64,000 bases of DNA from Dryococelus australis (GCA_029891345.1 CM056999.1:25579418-25643417), one strand, 5' to 3'; positions 1 to 57,928 are shown, counted from the first letter of the stretch. Numbers and translations: made by a program. Notes: a model not told the origin generated them from the letters alone.

Positions 1-1259
1 AAAACAATCTTGCAATCACCTCTGTTTACAGTGGGACTTAAAACCGTGACCTCTAGATTTGACAATTAGATCACAGAGGTCGGCGTTTAAACAATATTAT
101 AGCGAAGGAGAAACTTATGGTTTCTTCTGGTTACATTAAAACTTGTTCACTAAAGCCAACAAATTTTCTCTAAAGAATCTCAGCGAACTGTCGATTCCAA
201 TAAGTTACTCTACGCAAACACCAGCAAATTTCCTACATCATTGGCTGAAGTCTGCATGCCCAGCCATTTATTAAATTTACCGGAACACTAAGAATTCGGT
301 AGTTTTGAGTGCATGTACAACAATAAACACATGCCAAAAATAAGATTCAACCAATTATGAAAATTAAAAAAGGCACAATATTTTGAAACGTACCTTCCCC
401 AGAAGACTTGTCATGAAAAATTACCTCCCCTACCTATAGATTCATGGGTTGAATATTTGTTCATTATACAGGTGACTTTATAAATTAATTGATTATAAAT
501 TAAATCTTTGGTGTGGGGAACTGTAAAAAAAAATGAGAGTATTTATTTTGGCAGTGGCATCAAAGTAAAAGGGGGCAGTTAATATGAGTACCACGAGACC
601 ATTTGTATTTTAAAGGTAATCATGATGAAGCTTAACCAACAGTCAAACTGTAAATGGATGTTGTTTTGATAACTGAAACATTTGTCATTAACTATCGTTC
701 CCTTTTACAAGTTTATTTTATATAATTTTCACTGTCCAGTTTCTTTCTCCATAAATTACAGAGAACATGGCACAGTGCGCTAATTGTAATGCTAGTGAAG
801 CACAAAACAGTAGGTACCGTGCGTTCCTCGGTCATATAACTATGTAACTGTGCATGATCTCTAAAGCCAGCTGCACACGGAACACTTTTTCTTGTGAGAT
901 CGCATACGTGGAGTCCTGCCAGGTGTTGGACTTAGTTGACTCCTTAAAATATGGCTGCTGACGTGCATTGTTACATGCTTGAGTGCTACTTCTCTCAAAC
1001 TGAAAAGGCGCTATTTTCTATGCAAGTTTTGGTGCTGGATTCTGATCGCAGCAAACGAAAGCCGACAGTTTTATCACATGATTACCGTCTACACGTGTAT
1101 TCTATGAATATTTTGTCAGTTGTTTCGAAGTTTAAATGTATAAAAGACAAGAAATGAAGAGATGAACACACACTGAATTCTTAAATGTGTATATGGGGAA
1201 AATGTGCCATATGAATTTTACTTTACAAAATAGTAGGGAGACTCTTTACAAAGTAAACA
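1..1259. other. AT-rich sequence, no gene recognised
   Basis: This stretch is AT-rich with only short open frames and no family motif on either strand. It lies downstream of the last visible exon of the minus-strand zinc-finger gene and could be intron or 3' flank. I found no HTGEKP-like zinc-finger text on the minus strand here. Confidence 0.4.
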
Positions 1260-1346
1260 CCATAGTGGTAATGGTAGTGGTACTACTACTAACTACCACC
1301 ACCATCTCCACCACCATCATCACCACCACCACCACCACTACTACTT
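1260..1346. repeat. Imperfect trinucleotide (ACC/ACT)n microsatellite
   Basis: About 85 bases of ACC, ACT and ATC triplets, preceded by a short GTGGTA-type complement (near 1263-1280). The two halves can fold into a hairpin. This is simple sequence with no sign of coding use. Confidence 0.8.
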
Positions 1347-2685
1347 TGCGAGTTAACACATGATTTTATAGAATGGACAAGACAAAACTAACAGTTTATG
1401 TGGAAAGTCATACTAATTTATTACTCATCTCTTTGCAGCACAGCATACCATAGCTGGAGGAATTTATATTACATAAATACAACCTAACAACATGAAATCC
1501 CCGTCATGGCTCGCATGGCAATGCAACGGATATCTTTATTATGACAGGATATTACGTTAGATGCCAAGCATTTCCTAACAAAATTTTGTTTACATTAAAA
1601 TAATTTATACTAAGCTATTATAAAAGGGAATAATCATAAATCGGACAGAATTAAATATATTACTTTGTAGTTGCTATTCTATCTCTGAATTCTTCAATTT
1701 ACCTGGGTATTTCACATTTACATTTCTGGTGGACTCAGTCAGTAAATCTGATATTTCCAGAATTAATTACTTAACACAATGACCATCAAGTGGTAGTAAA
1801 AAAATAATTCATCACAAAAAAAATTTGCTTAGGAAAAAAACAACAAAAATTATTCCAACAAAATAAGATTTCAAATAATGGTATTGTAAAGGTTAATAGA
1901 TATGAAAAAGATTAAAATGACAAAAATTTCTAACTTAATCGGAAAAACTCAGAATATGCATCACTGGCAATCTACAGAATCACTAATTTAATCAAAACCA
2001 TAACATTCGTTTACCATAAATATCTCAAGGAATCAGATGCTAGTTACCTAGTTTTCCGAACTTAAATAATTTGTGTGTATCACATAGTCGAAAGCTTAAG
2101 ATTAAAAACAAAATAAAATAAAGTTTAGAAATATTGTTTGTTATGCATCATGAAATAATTTTTCATCTCTTGTCATAAGTAACATATTAAAAATAACTTG
2201 AGCATGTTATTAAACTGCAAATTCATATTTTCAACTTTACTTAGAGTTCTACGTTTCTAACTCTACTGTAGCGATAATGTTCACTGAAAATTTTATTGTA
2301 GATTCTCTGTGAAAAAAAAAATTAGTTCATCCCAAAAAATTTTGATTGTTTATTTTGCATTTGGTTGTACTGGGCATAAAAAATACTAGGAATAAGTTAA
2401 CATATTTCTAATCAAAATTAAAAATTATATCATTCAGACTTTATATTGAACCAAAAAAAAAAAAAAAAAAAAACCAATAACATGCCCCAACACACAATCC
2501 TAGTTTACTTCCTCGGCACTCACTCACCCTAATCACTTCAAATTATTTTTTAAGTTAGACGCATTGCCAAGGTTTTTTACATTGCCAATGCACCAAAAAT
2601 CACAAATCACCTTTTCCCCCACCTCCTTTTTCTTGGCAACTTAACTAACCCCGAAATAGTGTTTTTAGGGTTTAGGGAGAATTTT
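1347..2685. other. AT-rich sequence, no gene seen
   Basis: This stretch is AT-rich with many A and T runs, including a poly(A) tract of about 20 A near 2454-2474. I see no coding or repeat family signal. Confidence 0.4.
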
Positions 2686-2689
2686 GGAG

Positions 2690-2800
2690 AGAAAGCAGAC
2701 GACACACATTACACACGTGCCTTACCATGGACCCGAACCCAGGACCACTCGCATCGTAAGCCTGTGTGTAGCCAACTAGGCTTCAGAGGTCGGCCTTACA
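2690..2800 (-). repeat. tRNA-derived SINE head, minus strand (partial)
   Basis: Read on the minus strand, this has an A-box-like segment (CCTAGTTGGCTAC) and, about 35 bases on, a B-box-like GGGTTCGGGTCCA. That is the internal RNA polymerase III promoter spacing of a tRNA-derived SINE. It faces a second SINE head at 2880 on the plus strand. Confidence 0.5.
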
Positions 2801-2879
2801 TTACACACCCTTGTACAATTTGGGCTCTCATTACGGAGGGAAACAATTGTAACCCGCTTTGGCATGGATTTTTAGAGCC

Positions 2880-3137
2880 ATAGGTGTACAAGATAGCACA
2901 GTGGTAAGTCACTCGACTTGCATTCGTGATGATGTGTGTTCGAGACCCGGGTCTGGGTATCCTGATTTCGATTTTCCATGGTTTGAAGAAATCACTCCCA
3001 GGCAATTGCTGCGCTGGGCCGTTAATATATATGAAGACACTGCCCTTCCTCCTGCAGTTCGTTACATCCAAAGAACTAGTCGCGTAGGGCGTTACACGCT
3101 GTTGGCTCAACACTTAAATATGCTAAAGTGGAAATAA
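2880..3137 (+). repeat. tRNA-derived SINE, plus strand
   Basis: The A box TAGCACAGTGG and B box TGTTCGAGACC have tRNA-like spacing, followed by a non-tRNA body to about 3130. The short open frames across it (both strands) are side effects of the SINE and not genes. Confidence 0.6.
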
Positions 3138-5284
3138 AAATTAATCAAATTCAGATAGTAAAAAAGTCAATAAAATTGGATCTGGTCTGCATAAACACCT
3201 ACGTCTTTCTGGCTCGTAGATTTTATTAGTCTACTTAACTAAACTGCAAGTTTTTGTTATTATAAGGATGCCACAGTAATTGCGGTATGGACATGAAGTG
3301 TAAAAGAGTTATTTTATTTTATTGTATTTACTGTTATATAATCCACAGCCTTTCCTAATTACCCTCTGTAATAATAAATCTTAATTGTAATAGTTATAAG
3401 TATTTAATTTTAATTTTTACTTGTTGCATTTCTGTCTGGATGTAGTCACCATTTGCTTATTTGCTTACACTCTACTTAAAAAATGTTTCCAACTGCTTTA
3501 TTGTAGAGATGCACCTGGAAATAACTTACCTTTGTTCACCATTAAATTTTAATGTACTAAACGCCTGATTTTTGCTTATATATTGTAATGGGGCATGCAT
3601 TACCTAACACATTACAGTTTGTGACAATGAAAACTACAATGAAAGGGTCTTAGGCTGAAATAAAATTTTATATCAGTTGTTTGTTTCACTAAATTTAGTG
3701 ATATGTTCTATACACACAGAAGTGGCTGTTATATAGTAATGATACTAAAATGTAAATGGAAACAAAATCATTATCCACAAGGCTACATTTACATAAAATT
3801 TTTTTGCTGTTTTTACAGTGCATACAAACGTTAAGACTTATGTACATAGTGTTAAACAACTGACTAATTTAATATTTCGGTAGTAATAATGATGGTGTAT
3901 GGATGTTGGCCTTAGTGTGTGGTAACACAGACTTTATAGTGGAGGCCCGTAGGCATGCCCCGTCTTCTGAAGGGTGACATTGGCAAACTGCAATGGTAGG
4001 GGAATCGGAAGAACTCCAAGGAAACCTACTGGCACAGGGCAACGTCCACCACGTTTCCCACTGTGCGATAATTGTTAGAAACTCTATGCAGAAATGTTCA
4101 ATTGAATGAACTTATTACATTCTTTTATCATGCTCTTCTTCTATACAGGTTTTCCGTAATGTTTTCACCTTAATTTTTTAAATTCAAAATTCCTGAAATG
4201 TCCTTAGTTACTGCCAGATTACATGTATATTTTTTAGTTGAAATCTCACAAAATCAACTGAAGTAGCAAATCCAGCCTTCAGATTATTTATTAATTTCCA
4301 TTTACTATCAAGTGCTTTGTGGTTAGAAAATATCTCTCAGAAACATGTTTGTTAAAGAATAGAACATCGTTGAACGTTCAAAAGATCAACAATGAATATA
4401 CTGATACCTAATGCTTTAAGAGTTTAATAAGTGGTGCACATGTAACCTTGCTGTAAATACAGTCAGCAACAATTCAACAGTGTAACTTTGATGCAGTTTT
4501 TATATAAGCGAACTGCAGGCCAGTAGGGTTTACAAATATAGACGCTGGCAGGAAGGCGATAAAGTTTCTTGGAATGTGGGCCCTCAGAGAATGTCAACCC
4601 CTCCCTTTGCTTCCACCGACTCATGGACCTGCTCAGCTTCACAGCGTGTGTGTTTGTACTGCACATCAAGAATTACAAACGAGAGCATATTGTGGAGTTA
4701 AACGTTATCTAAATGTAACTCGCGTTATTAAAACAATGTCACTTTTTGTTTCATTTTACCTGGCAAATATTAAGGAGTTATAGTGAAAGTTACATACAAA
4801 CAGATTGTATCTAAGTAACTCTTAATATTCTTTCAGTTACTACTCAACACTGTGCTGATAAGCCAGGGAACAATTGATTTTATTACTAATTTCAAAATAA
4901 ATTTAAATAAAAAGAATTAACATATTTACATGCTATAGAACTAATGCAATCACCTATAAAAAAAAGGGGACTGAAAACACATTACCTATACTATTATATA
5001 AAGAGGTAAAGTTTGTTTGTTTTTTAGAGGTGATCTCTGGAACTACGTATCCAGTTCTTATAATTCTTTCACTGTTAGAAAGCTACATTCTTCCCGATAG
5101 ACATAGGCTATGATTAAATATTAAAAAATTCTTGAGAAATTTCAAAATTTGTGAAAACAAATTAGCTATTTTGGTGCTTTCTAAGTATGCTCTACCAAAA
5201 CAGAGCAATATTAACAAAATTGTTAATATGCTTTCATTGTTAGCAAGCTACAGTCTACCATATAGCTATACACATATATCAAGT
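3138..5284. other. AT-rich sequence with one GC-richer repeat fragment
   Basis: Most of this is featureless AT-rich DNA. A GC-richer patch at about 3945-4070 (GGAGGCCCGTAGGCATGCCC and following) reads like a fragment of a dispersed SINE body; I could not name it. Short open frames on both strands near 4463-4783 overlap one another and have no family match I know. Confidence 0.4.
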
Positions 5285-6232
5285 GTAGCCACAGAGGCCC
5301 AGTGGGTAGTAATCTCAAGTGGAGCACAGTAGTGGACTAGGGTTGAGCGATCTCAAGTAGGACTGTAGTGGCCCAGTGGTTAGAGTGATTCCAAGTGGTG
5401 CCACAGTGGCCCAGTAGCTACAGCAATCCCAAGTGGGGCCATACAGGCCCAATAGGTACAGTAAAGCCAAGTAGAGCTGCAGTATCCCAGTGGAGAGAGC
5501 ACTCTCAAGTGGGGCCACAGCGACTCAATGGATAGAGAGATCTCATGTGGGGCGGCAGTGACCCAGTGTACAGAGCAAACCCAAATGGAGACATAATGGC
5601 TTAGTGGCTAGATAGATACCAAGTAGGGCCGTAGTGGCCCAGTGGTTAGAGCATTATCAAGTGGTGCCACTGTGGCATTGCCGCTAAAGTGAGACCAAGC
5701 GAGTGGTTAGAGCTATTCCAAGTGGGGCAGTAGTGACTCAGTGGATAGAAATATATCAAGTGAGACCACAGTGGCTCAGTGGCTAAAGTGAGACCAAGTG
5801 AGTGGCTAGAGCGATACTAAATGGGGCAACAGTGACTCAGTGAATAGCAATATTTCAAGTGAGGCCGCAGTGACCCAGTAGCTAAAGCTAGAACAAGTGA
5901 GTGGCTACTAAAGCGATCCCAAAAAGGGCCATGTAGGCCAAGTGGCTAGAGCAATTCCGAGTGAGTAGCTACAGCTATCCCAAGTGGGACCGCATAGGCC
6001 CTGTGGTTAGAGCTATACCAAGAGGGGTAACAGTGACTCAGTAGATAGAAAAATATCAAGTGGATCCGCAGTGGCCCAGTGGTTAGAGCACACTCCAGTG
6101 GTGCCACGGTGGCATTGTGGCTAAAGCGTGTCCAAGTGAAAGGCTACAGTGATTCCAAGTGGGACAGCAGTGACTCAGTGGATAGAAATATTTCAAGTAG
6201 GGCCGCAGTGGCTAAAGAGAGACCACGTGAGA
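5285..6232 (+). repeat. Tandem array of a tRNA A-box-like monomer (~35-45 bp unit)
   Basis: Roughly two dozen diverged copies of a unit around TGGCCCAGTGGTTAGAGC, followed by a CCAAGTGGGGCC-type joining segment. TGGCCCAGTGG matches the Pol III A-box consensus (TRGCNNAGYNGG). No B box follows in the units, so these are not tRNAs. The array passes at about 6230 straight into the 66-bp satellite. The unit most likely arose from the head of a tRNA-like sequence; that is inference. Confidence 0.8.
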
Positions 6233-7383
6233 GGCATCACCCCGCAATCACAGACTTCAGTTGTAAGCTAGCCATCACACTTTCCTCAGCCACCTGGAGG
6301 CACCACATTGCAATCATAGACTCCAGTGGTAAACTAGCCATAACCCTTGCCACAGCCACCAGGAATCATCAACTTGCAATCACAGACTCCAGTAGTAAGC
6401 TAGCCATAACCCTTAACCCAGCCACCTGGAGGCACCAAAATGCAATCACAGACTACAGTGGTAAGTTAGCCATAACCCTTGTCTCAGGCACCGGAGGCAT
6501 CATCTTGTAATCTCAGATTCCAACAGTAAGCTAGCCATAACCTATGCCCCAGCCACCTGATGGCATTACCTTGCAAACACAGAATCAAATGGGAAACTAA
6601 CCATAACCCTTACCCCAGCAACCCGGAGTTATCACCTTGCAATATCAGACTCCAGTGGTAAGTTAGCCATAACCCTTAACCCAGCCACCTGGACGCACCA
6701 ACATGCAATCACAGTGTCCAGTGGTAAGTTAGCTATAACCCTTGTCACAGGCACCCGGAGGCATCATCTTGCTATATCAGATTCCAGTGGTAAGTTAGCC
6801 GTAACTCTTGCACCAGCCAACTAGAGGCATCACCTTGCAACGAAGACTTCACTGGTAAGCTAGTCATAACCCATGCCCCATCAATCTGGAGGAATCACCT
6901 TGCAAACACAGACTCCAGTGGTAAGCTAATAATAACCCTTACCAGGAGGGATAACCTTGCAATCATAGACTCCAGAGGTAAGCTAGCCAAAACCCTTGCA
7001 CAGGCCACCTGGAGGTTTCACGTTGCAATTACAGACACCAGTGGTAAGCTAGCCATATCCCTTGCCCCAACCACCTGGATACAAAATCTTGCAATCACAG
7101 ACTCCATAGGTAAGCTAGCCATAACCCGAGCCCCATCCACCCGAATACATCACCTTGAAAATCACAGAGTCCAATGGAAAGCTAGCCATAACGTAGGCCC
7201 TAGCCATCTGATGTCACAATCTTGCAATCACAGACTCCAATTGGAAGTTTACTATAACCATTGCCCCAGCCACCCAGAGGCATCATCTTGCAAACTCAGC
7301 TTCCAGTGGTAAGCTAGCCATAACCCTTGCCAAATCTACCTGAAGGCGTAACCTTGCAATCACAGACTTCAATGGGAAACTAT
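6233..7383 (+). repeat. 66-bp satellite, first block
   Basis: About 17 diverged copies of a 66-bp unit containing CTTGCAATCACAGACTCC, GGTAAGCTAGCCATAACC and CCAGCCACCTGGAGGCATC in order. Because 66 is a multiple of three, an open frame running from 6079 to 6510 reads a 22-residue repeat (AITDSSGKLAITL and so on); copies further right do not keep the frame, so this is not a gene. The block stops at an insertion at 7384 and resumes at 9102. Confidence 0.85.
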
Positions 7384-9101
7384 TGTCCATTCCCCATTGG
7401 AAGCTACTTTCTCAGAGCCCTGCTAAATATCTACTTGCACGCCCGTTTTGTTTCCTTCCGCCAAATGTAAAAAAACATTGCCATGTGACTGCCATGTAGC
7501 ATCTGTCAAAATCAATGTTTACATGCCATTGTTTGTGTACATATGTTCGTATACTTTCACTACACCTAAAAATTAACGTTGGAATGTGACTTCTACTTTT
7601 GTACCTGTCAAATGTGTTGTTTACTGTTTACAACTTTTCAAATAATTATGTCTTATGTCTATTTCAAAAACCATTTCATACGAATATTCACAGTTTAGGC
7701 CTATAACATTGTTTAGGTCAGCTTTATGACGTTTCAAAAATGCCTGAATTAACGATAGTTCTTACAGTTACGTTCCATTAACATATTTGTTTTCCACGAC
7801 ATAGCACATTACACGTAATGCACGTTAATATTTTGCTGTGACTGTGTTAAACACTGTTACAACAGCGGGGTAATGAACTGTAGTATTTAACTTTTTGTTA
7901 TTGAGATGTGTTCGGTTATTTCTTTAAAAGGACAGTCTCAATTTGAATAACGAAGGAATAGACAGTCCAACGAAAAAGCGACATTAAAATCAAGCATGCA
8001 ACTCATGTCGCTCATTTTTGTTATAGAAACTTAAGATAGCAGTGAACATGCACTCAAATCCTACTGTAACTTTTATTCAGCTTATATTTATATGTATTGC
8101 TACTTACTGTGTATTACGTTTATTGAAATTTATTGGGGCTGGGCTTGGTTATTTTGTTCGGATTGGTGGTAAATCACGTTACACGACTGTGTTTCAAACA
8201 CCCAGGGCAAAGGTACAACGTTGTGATAAATAAACATACGTGGATGTAAATAAATAACTTCATCATAAAAACAGTTCACATTTACAATGTATATATAGTT
8301 CACATCAAATATTTGAAATCATGCACACACAGATCCAGCATAACTATCACCAAACAGCCACGCCACGCTATTTCACACACAGCGGTTAACGAAACACACC
8401 ATAACAGTATATTTATTACTGCCGCAGAAACACAGATTTATCACCTCAACGTAACTTGCTTAGGTAAGTTTAAAAAACACAATGTCTACAAACGTGATGA
8501 GGTAATTTGAAGTATTTTTCGGAGTAAGTAAAATTTATGCTTCATTTGTTAAAACAGCAACACGCCATGACATCATGGTTCGCCATGTCTGCCTACTTCA
8601 CATTGTTTCTCCACCGCATCATATCTAAATATATTAAAATAAGTATTCAAACATTAAAATCTCTTTCCAGTTGTAAATTAAAAATTTAAAAATCCTTATT
8701 TTGCTGTAATAATTTTTGCCGAAATAATCTACAATTGAAAACGAGTACAATTTTTCCGTGTACTAGCGAAGTGAAACTTCCAGAGTGTGAAAGAAACAAA
8801 GACAGAGAGAGAGCGACAAAGCTCGCTCAGCAGACAGTTGCATCAAAAATTGCTCTTGCTCGATAAAACAACACCGTACCATTACGGCCTACTCACAATA
8901 TTTTCCGCTGTGTTTTTTAAATGTAAAAATGAGATGTTGCCATCGGGGCTACCTATATATTTTAATATTTCAATAGGCACCGTTAAATTTACAAATAGTA
9001 TACTCAAAAACTAGGTTAAAATAATATTTTAACTGTGAACTATTTCTTACCGGCTGTTCCCAAGACGTCAGTGCTCTCGCTGTTGTTAATTCATGGACTA
9101 T
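7384..9101. mobile_element. 1.7 kb insertion inside the 66-bp satellite, unclassified
   Basis: This non-repeat segment interrupts the satellite. ACTAT stands at both junctions (7379-7383 and 9097-9101), as expected of a 5-bp target duplication; joining the flanks restores the satellite phase (…AACTATAGCCATAACC…). The ends carry a short inverted match, GTCCAT near 7385 and ATGGAC near 9093. It contains a 63-codon frame (8042-8233) with one hydrophobic stretch and other short frames, none recognised. The class is unknown. Confidence 0.55.
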
Positions 9102-9410
9102 AGCCATAACCATTGCTCCAGCATCCTGGAGGCATCATCTTACAATCACTGCCTACAGTGGTAAGCTAGCCATAACCCTTGCCCCAGCAACCTGCAACCA
9201 TCACCTTGCAATCACAGCTTCCAGTGGTAAACTAGCCACAGTAACCTGAAGGTTTCACCTTGCAATCTCAGCTACCAGTGGTAAGCTATCCAAAATCCTT
9301 GCCCCAGCCACCTGGAGGCATCACCTTGCAATCACAGACTCCAGTGATAAGCTAGCCAAAACCCTCACCCCAGCCACCTGGAAGCATCACCTTGCAATCA
9401 CAGAGTACGT
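9102..9410 (+). repeat. 66-bp satellite, second block
   Basis: About five more copies of the same 66-bp unit as at 6233-7383, separated from it by the 1.7 kb insertion. One copy is shortened. The array ends near 9410 at a unique sequence. Confidence 0.8.
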
Positions 9411-10585
9411 GCCTGGTGCACGATATCCACTCTACCTCCTTCAAGGACCCAGAGCGAGGTCACAGTCAGATAACGTCCCCAAACGCACATCTAACTTGTG
9501 CAGAAATAAAAAAACTCTAGACATGACACTTCACTTCCCTGGCTAGCACGCATCAATATACTGGAAATATGGTGGCTTGGAAGCTATATGAAAGCTATGA
9601 ATGGGATTAAAGTCACTGGAGAGAAGCACACAATGCAATAATTTGATTTGAAAAGCTCAATAATTTCTTTTGACAGAGTGAAATATATATTTGTTTAGAT
9701 TGAAAACATTTCTAATAAAGGAAAAATTAAACCACCTACTGAAATAAAATTTCATACTGAAGTGGGTCAACCAATGACCATATGTGTACACCAATAATTT
9801 TGCAGAATGTTTAGTACAAAGCATCTCTAAAGGTATCAAGTATCGAAAAGATAACTTATTAAATCAATCAAAGTATTGGAACCAAGAAAATTTGGGTATT
9901 GACTTATCACCCCATCACTAAGCATAAATTATGTGAAATCTACTTTCAGAACAGCACAAACTAGACTTTGAGTTAAAAGAATATTAGTTCTTGGGGCACA
10001 AGATTTTAAACACTTATTGACAAAATTTTCAAAATAAATAAACTGTTAAAACTGGAATAAAGTACAGTTATTATCAAATCACAATACACTATAACACATC
10101 GTTATTTAAACCTAAGGAACTTACGTGTAATTCCTTCGTTCATTTAAATGTGGTCTTACCAAGAAGGCCATTTTTAAAAATAATATATTCAGAATCAAAT
10201 AGAACTCTTAACAAAAGATACATACAGTAGAACCCCTTTTCTACACCCACTGATTTTACACTTTACTGTATTTTACACCTACTTTTTTTGTACCATTTGC
10301 TATTTTTACAGCATACATTTCCCTGTAGTTTGCAGACACTTTTTCCTAATACCTTGTGGAGTCTAAAAAAAAAAGTATTCATTGTAAACCATATTCTCCT
10401 CTCTCTAAAAGTACTCAAACAAAAACATCAACTCTGAACTTAGTACATATTCTAGACATAATGTAGCCCATAATATCTTGGAAATAAAGAGTTGCAACAA
10501 AACTTTCTCGTATATCTGGATGAATTTGTAAATTTGCTGCCATAAATACTGAAAGTGCAGAATACATGCAGATATCTGCAAAATA
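9411..10585. other. AT-rich intron or flank left of the zinc-finger exon
   Basis: I searched this stretch for the rest of zinc finger 5 on the minus strand and found none. It is AT-rich with short open frames only. If the gene's next exon is here, it is too short for me to recognise. Confidence 0.4.
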
Positions 10586-10615
10586 TTAGGGGCAGTTGGC
10601 GGAGGCAGTAGTTAC

Positions 10616-55971
<45,356 letters not shown>

Positions 55972-56709
55972 TTCAACTGAAGCTCTTAATTTGTTTTGAT
56001 AAGATGATTAAATCTTGTTTAAACATCACCAGCACACAGTAACAAAACTTTTCATTTCGCGTCACTCATATTTTCATTTCGATACATACACTCCCGTAGC
56101 AGAATTTTAACAACGCGAACCACCTTCGTTTATTTCTTTGATATTACATGGCGAAGATAATGCCTCTTACAGAGTGTGCTACAAGAAATAAGAGATAGCA
56201 GCACAATACGTCTTAATGTCATCAAATATGATCTCAATGGGTCCGATTAGAGTGAGACCGAAGTTCACAAACTTAGTCGAAGGATTATCGCAATACTCTT
56301 GTCCGGGTTTACAGAGCATGTGCATTACAGTTTATTCGTCTCAAATAAATGTTTAATTTCCCCTCATGACAAAATATTAAATAGGTAGCGCTACAGTTAA
56401 TATAATTTATTTTAAATAAAAATGTTTTTTCTTTTCAAATTGAAAGGTAATTGAAATTAAGAGTCAATAGACATAATAACAATTAAAAAGTAATTAGTTT
56501 TGCTATGTGGTGAAATGAAAATAAAAGTAAAAGATTTGTAAATTTACATATATCCCCCAAAGAAATTTAAAAAATAATAAATAATACAAAAGGTCTGGCT
56601 TTTTCGATAATATGTTGAAAGAGTGCTAAGCAATTTCTGGTTGCATGTGTAAACCACATTTTGCTAAGTCAGAATAGCTATTTAGTCATATTTTTCTGCA
56701 TTATAATGA
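55972..56709 (-). promoter_or_regulatory. 5' flank of the zinc-finger gene (promoter not pinpointed)
   Basis: This is the sequence upstream of the start codon. I see no convincing TATA box, initiator or GC-rich island, so only position supports a promoter or 5' UTR here. A non-coding first exon further right cannot be excluded. Confidence 0.25.
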
Positions 56710-57928
56710 TAGGAAATATCGTTCACTAGAATGAACTAGGTCGTTCTGAACTTGTCGCACTTGAGAACAGTTCGTTGGGAACCGTTCTTTTGAACTATAT
56801 AGCTCACAGTCGAATGATCACGCATACTGGCGAACTGCAAAGCGCAAGTGTAAACTCGGTCCGAGAACTAGATAGGTCCTTCTCTGTACCTCGGCCCGAG
56901 AACTGGATAGGTCTTTGTCTGTTTCCTCTTTCACAGTTCCATTTCCCCTCACCAGAAGAATCTAAGCAAGCGTGGAACGGAAAGAGAAGCAAATAAGAGA
57001 TATTTCTTAATTAATTGCTAAAGAATTAGTGCTATATTGTGTGTAGTTCCAGACCGATTTGCGACTCATGTCACTATTGAACTAGGTAGGTCTGTTCTGC
57101 GATCCCTACAGGTCGAGGCAGTTCTGAACGAGCTAAAACAAAGATTCGGACAGACAGAGGCAGATTGATAATAAGTGTGCGAGTCAGCCATTTTACATAA
57201 CTGGGATGCTACTCCCTCAGCGCTGGGGTAGATCGGTCCCTTGTGAGGGACCTTGGCCACCCAGTTAGTTGTCAGCTTGCGGAGGCGAGGAGAAGCTAAT
57301 CCCCTCCCCCCTTCGCCCAATCAAACTTACTTTATGCTGCAAAGCTAGCATTCTTTTACAGGATTCCCAGGGTAGCGCCTGGGAGCTGTTTCCACAGCTG
57401 AGTTTTACTCTCTTTTTCCCTGCCTGTACGGGATAAAAGAGAATGGTGAAGTTAAATTGAATTTATCAGCGCGGAATTTTAAAGTTCAGGACTTGTGATG
57501 TACTGTCACGAGCTCCCTGTGAGAGAGCTAGCGACAGTTTGGTATAAAAAGCAGAGGTTAATAGCCAAATGAAGTTAAATTTTCGATATAAGTAGCTTTC
57601 CCATGACTGGAGTGGCAAGGGTTTATATAATTAACTTAATTATATGTATATTGTAGTGGTGAAGTGTGCGAGTTGTGACGTGTCTAGTCAAGTTTGTTGA
57701 GTGAGATGGGGTTAGGGGGAGGGACAGCCGGAGGGTGAAAGCTGCAGAGAGCGACGAACGGCGGAGCATGTGCAGTGGCGCGCCTGGCGTAGTTGCTGGT
57801 ACTAAGAGAATGACTGACCAATATCACAAGAGACTAGTTATTTTATGTCACGGTGAACTATGCACCTAGTTCTTTTTCAAGATTAGTTTAAAATGACCTG
57901 GTAGTTCGTGAACTACCCATCACTACTG
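56710..57928. mobile_element. hAT-like non-autonomous repeat
   Basis: The right end, read on the minus strand, is CAGTAGTGATGGGTAGTTCA followed by CGAACTACC, a terminal pattern seen in hAT-type repeats of many animals. The left part (56715-56790) has repeated GAACTAGG, GTTCACTAG and TTCGTTGGGAACC motifs of the same kind, but a matching left terminus is not seen. The inside is GC-richer, with no transposase. It is either left-truncated or strongly diverged. Confidence 0.45.

Noticed and set aside
5285-6232. A cluster of tRNA genes
   Set aside because: The units have an A-box-like motif but no B box, anticodon arm or acceptor stem pairing.
6079-6510. 143-codon frame with a 22-residue repeat
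   Set aside because: It is read-through of the A-box array and the 66-bp satellite. The frame is lost in later copies and there is no start context or conservation.
8042-8233. Small membrane protein of 63 residues
   Set aside because: It has one hydrophobic stretch in AT-rich DNA, where such frames are common by chance. No relative was recognised and no other support exists.
7384-9101. The 1.7 kb insert as a Tc1/mariner element
   Set aside because: TA can be read at both ends, but no transposase text or long terminal repeat is present and the flanking match is longer (ACTAT). The class is left open.
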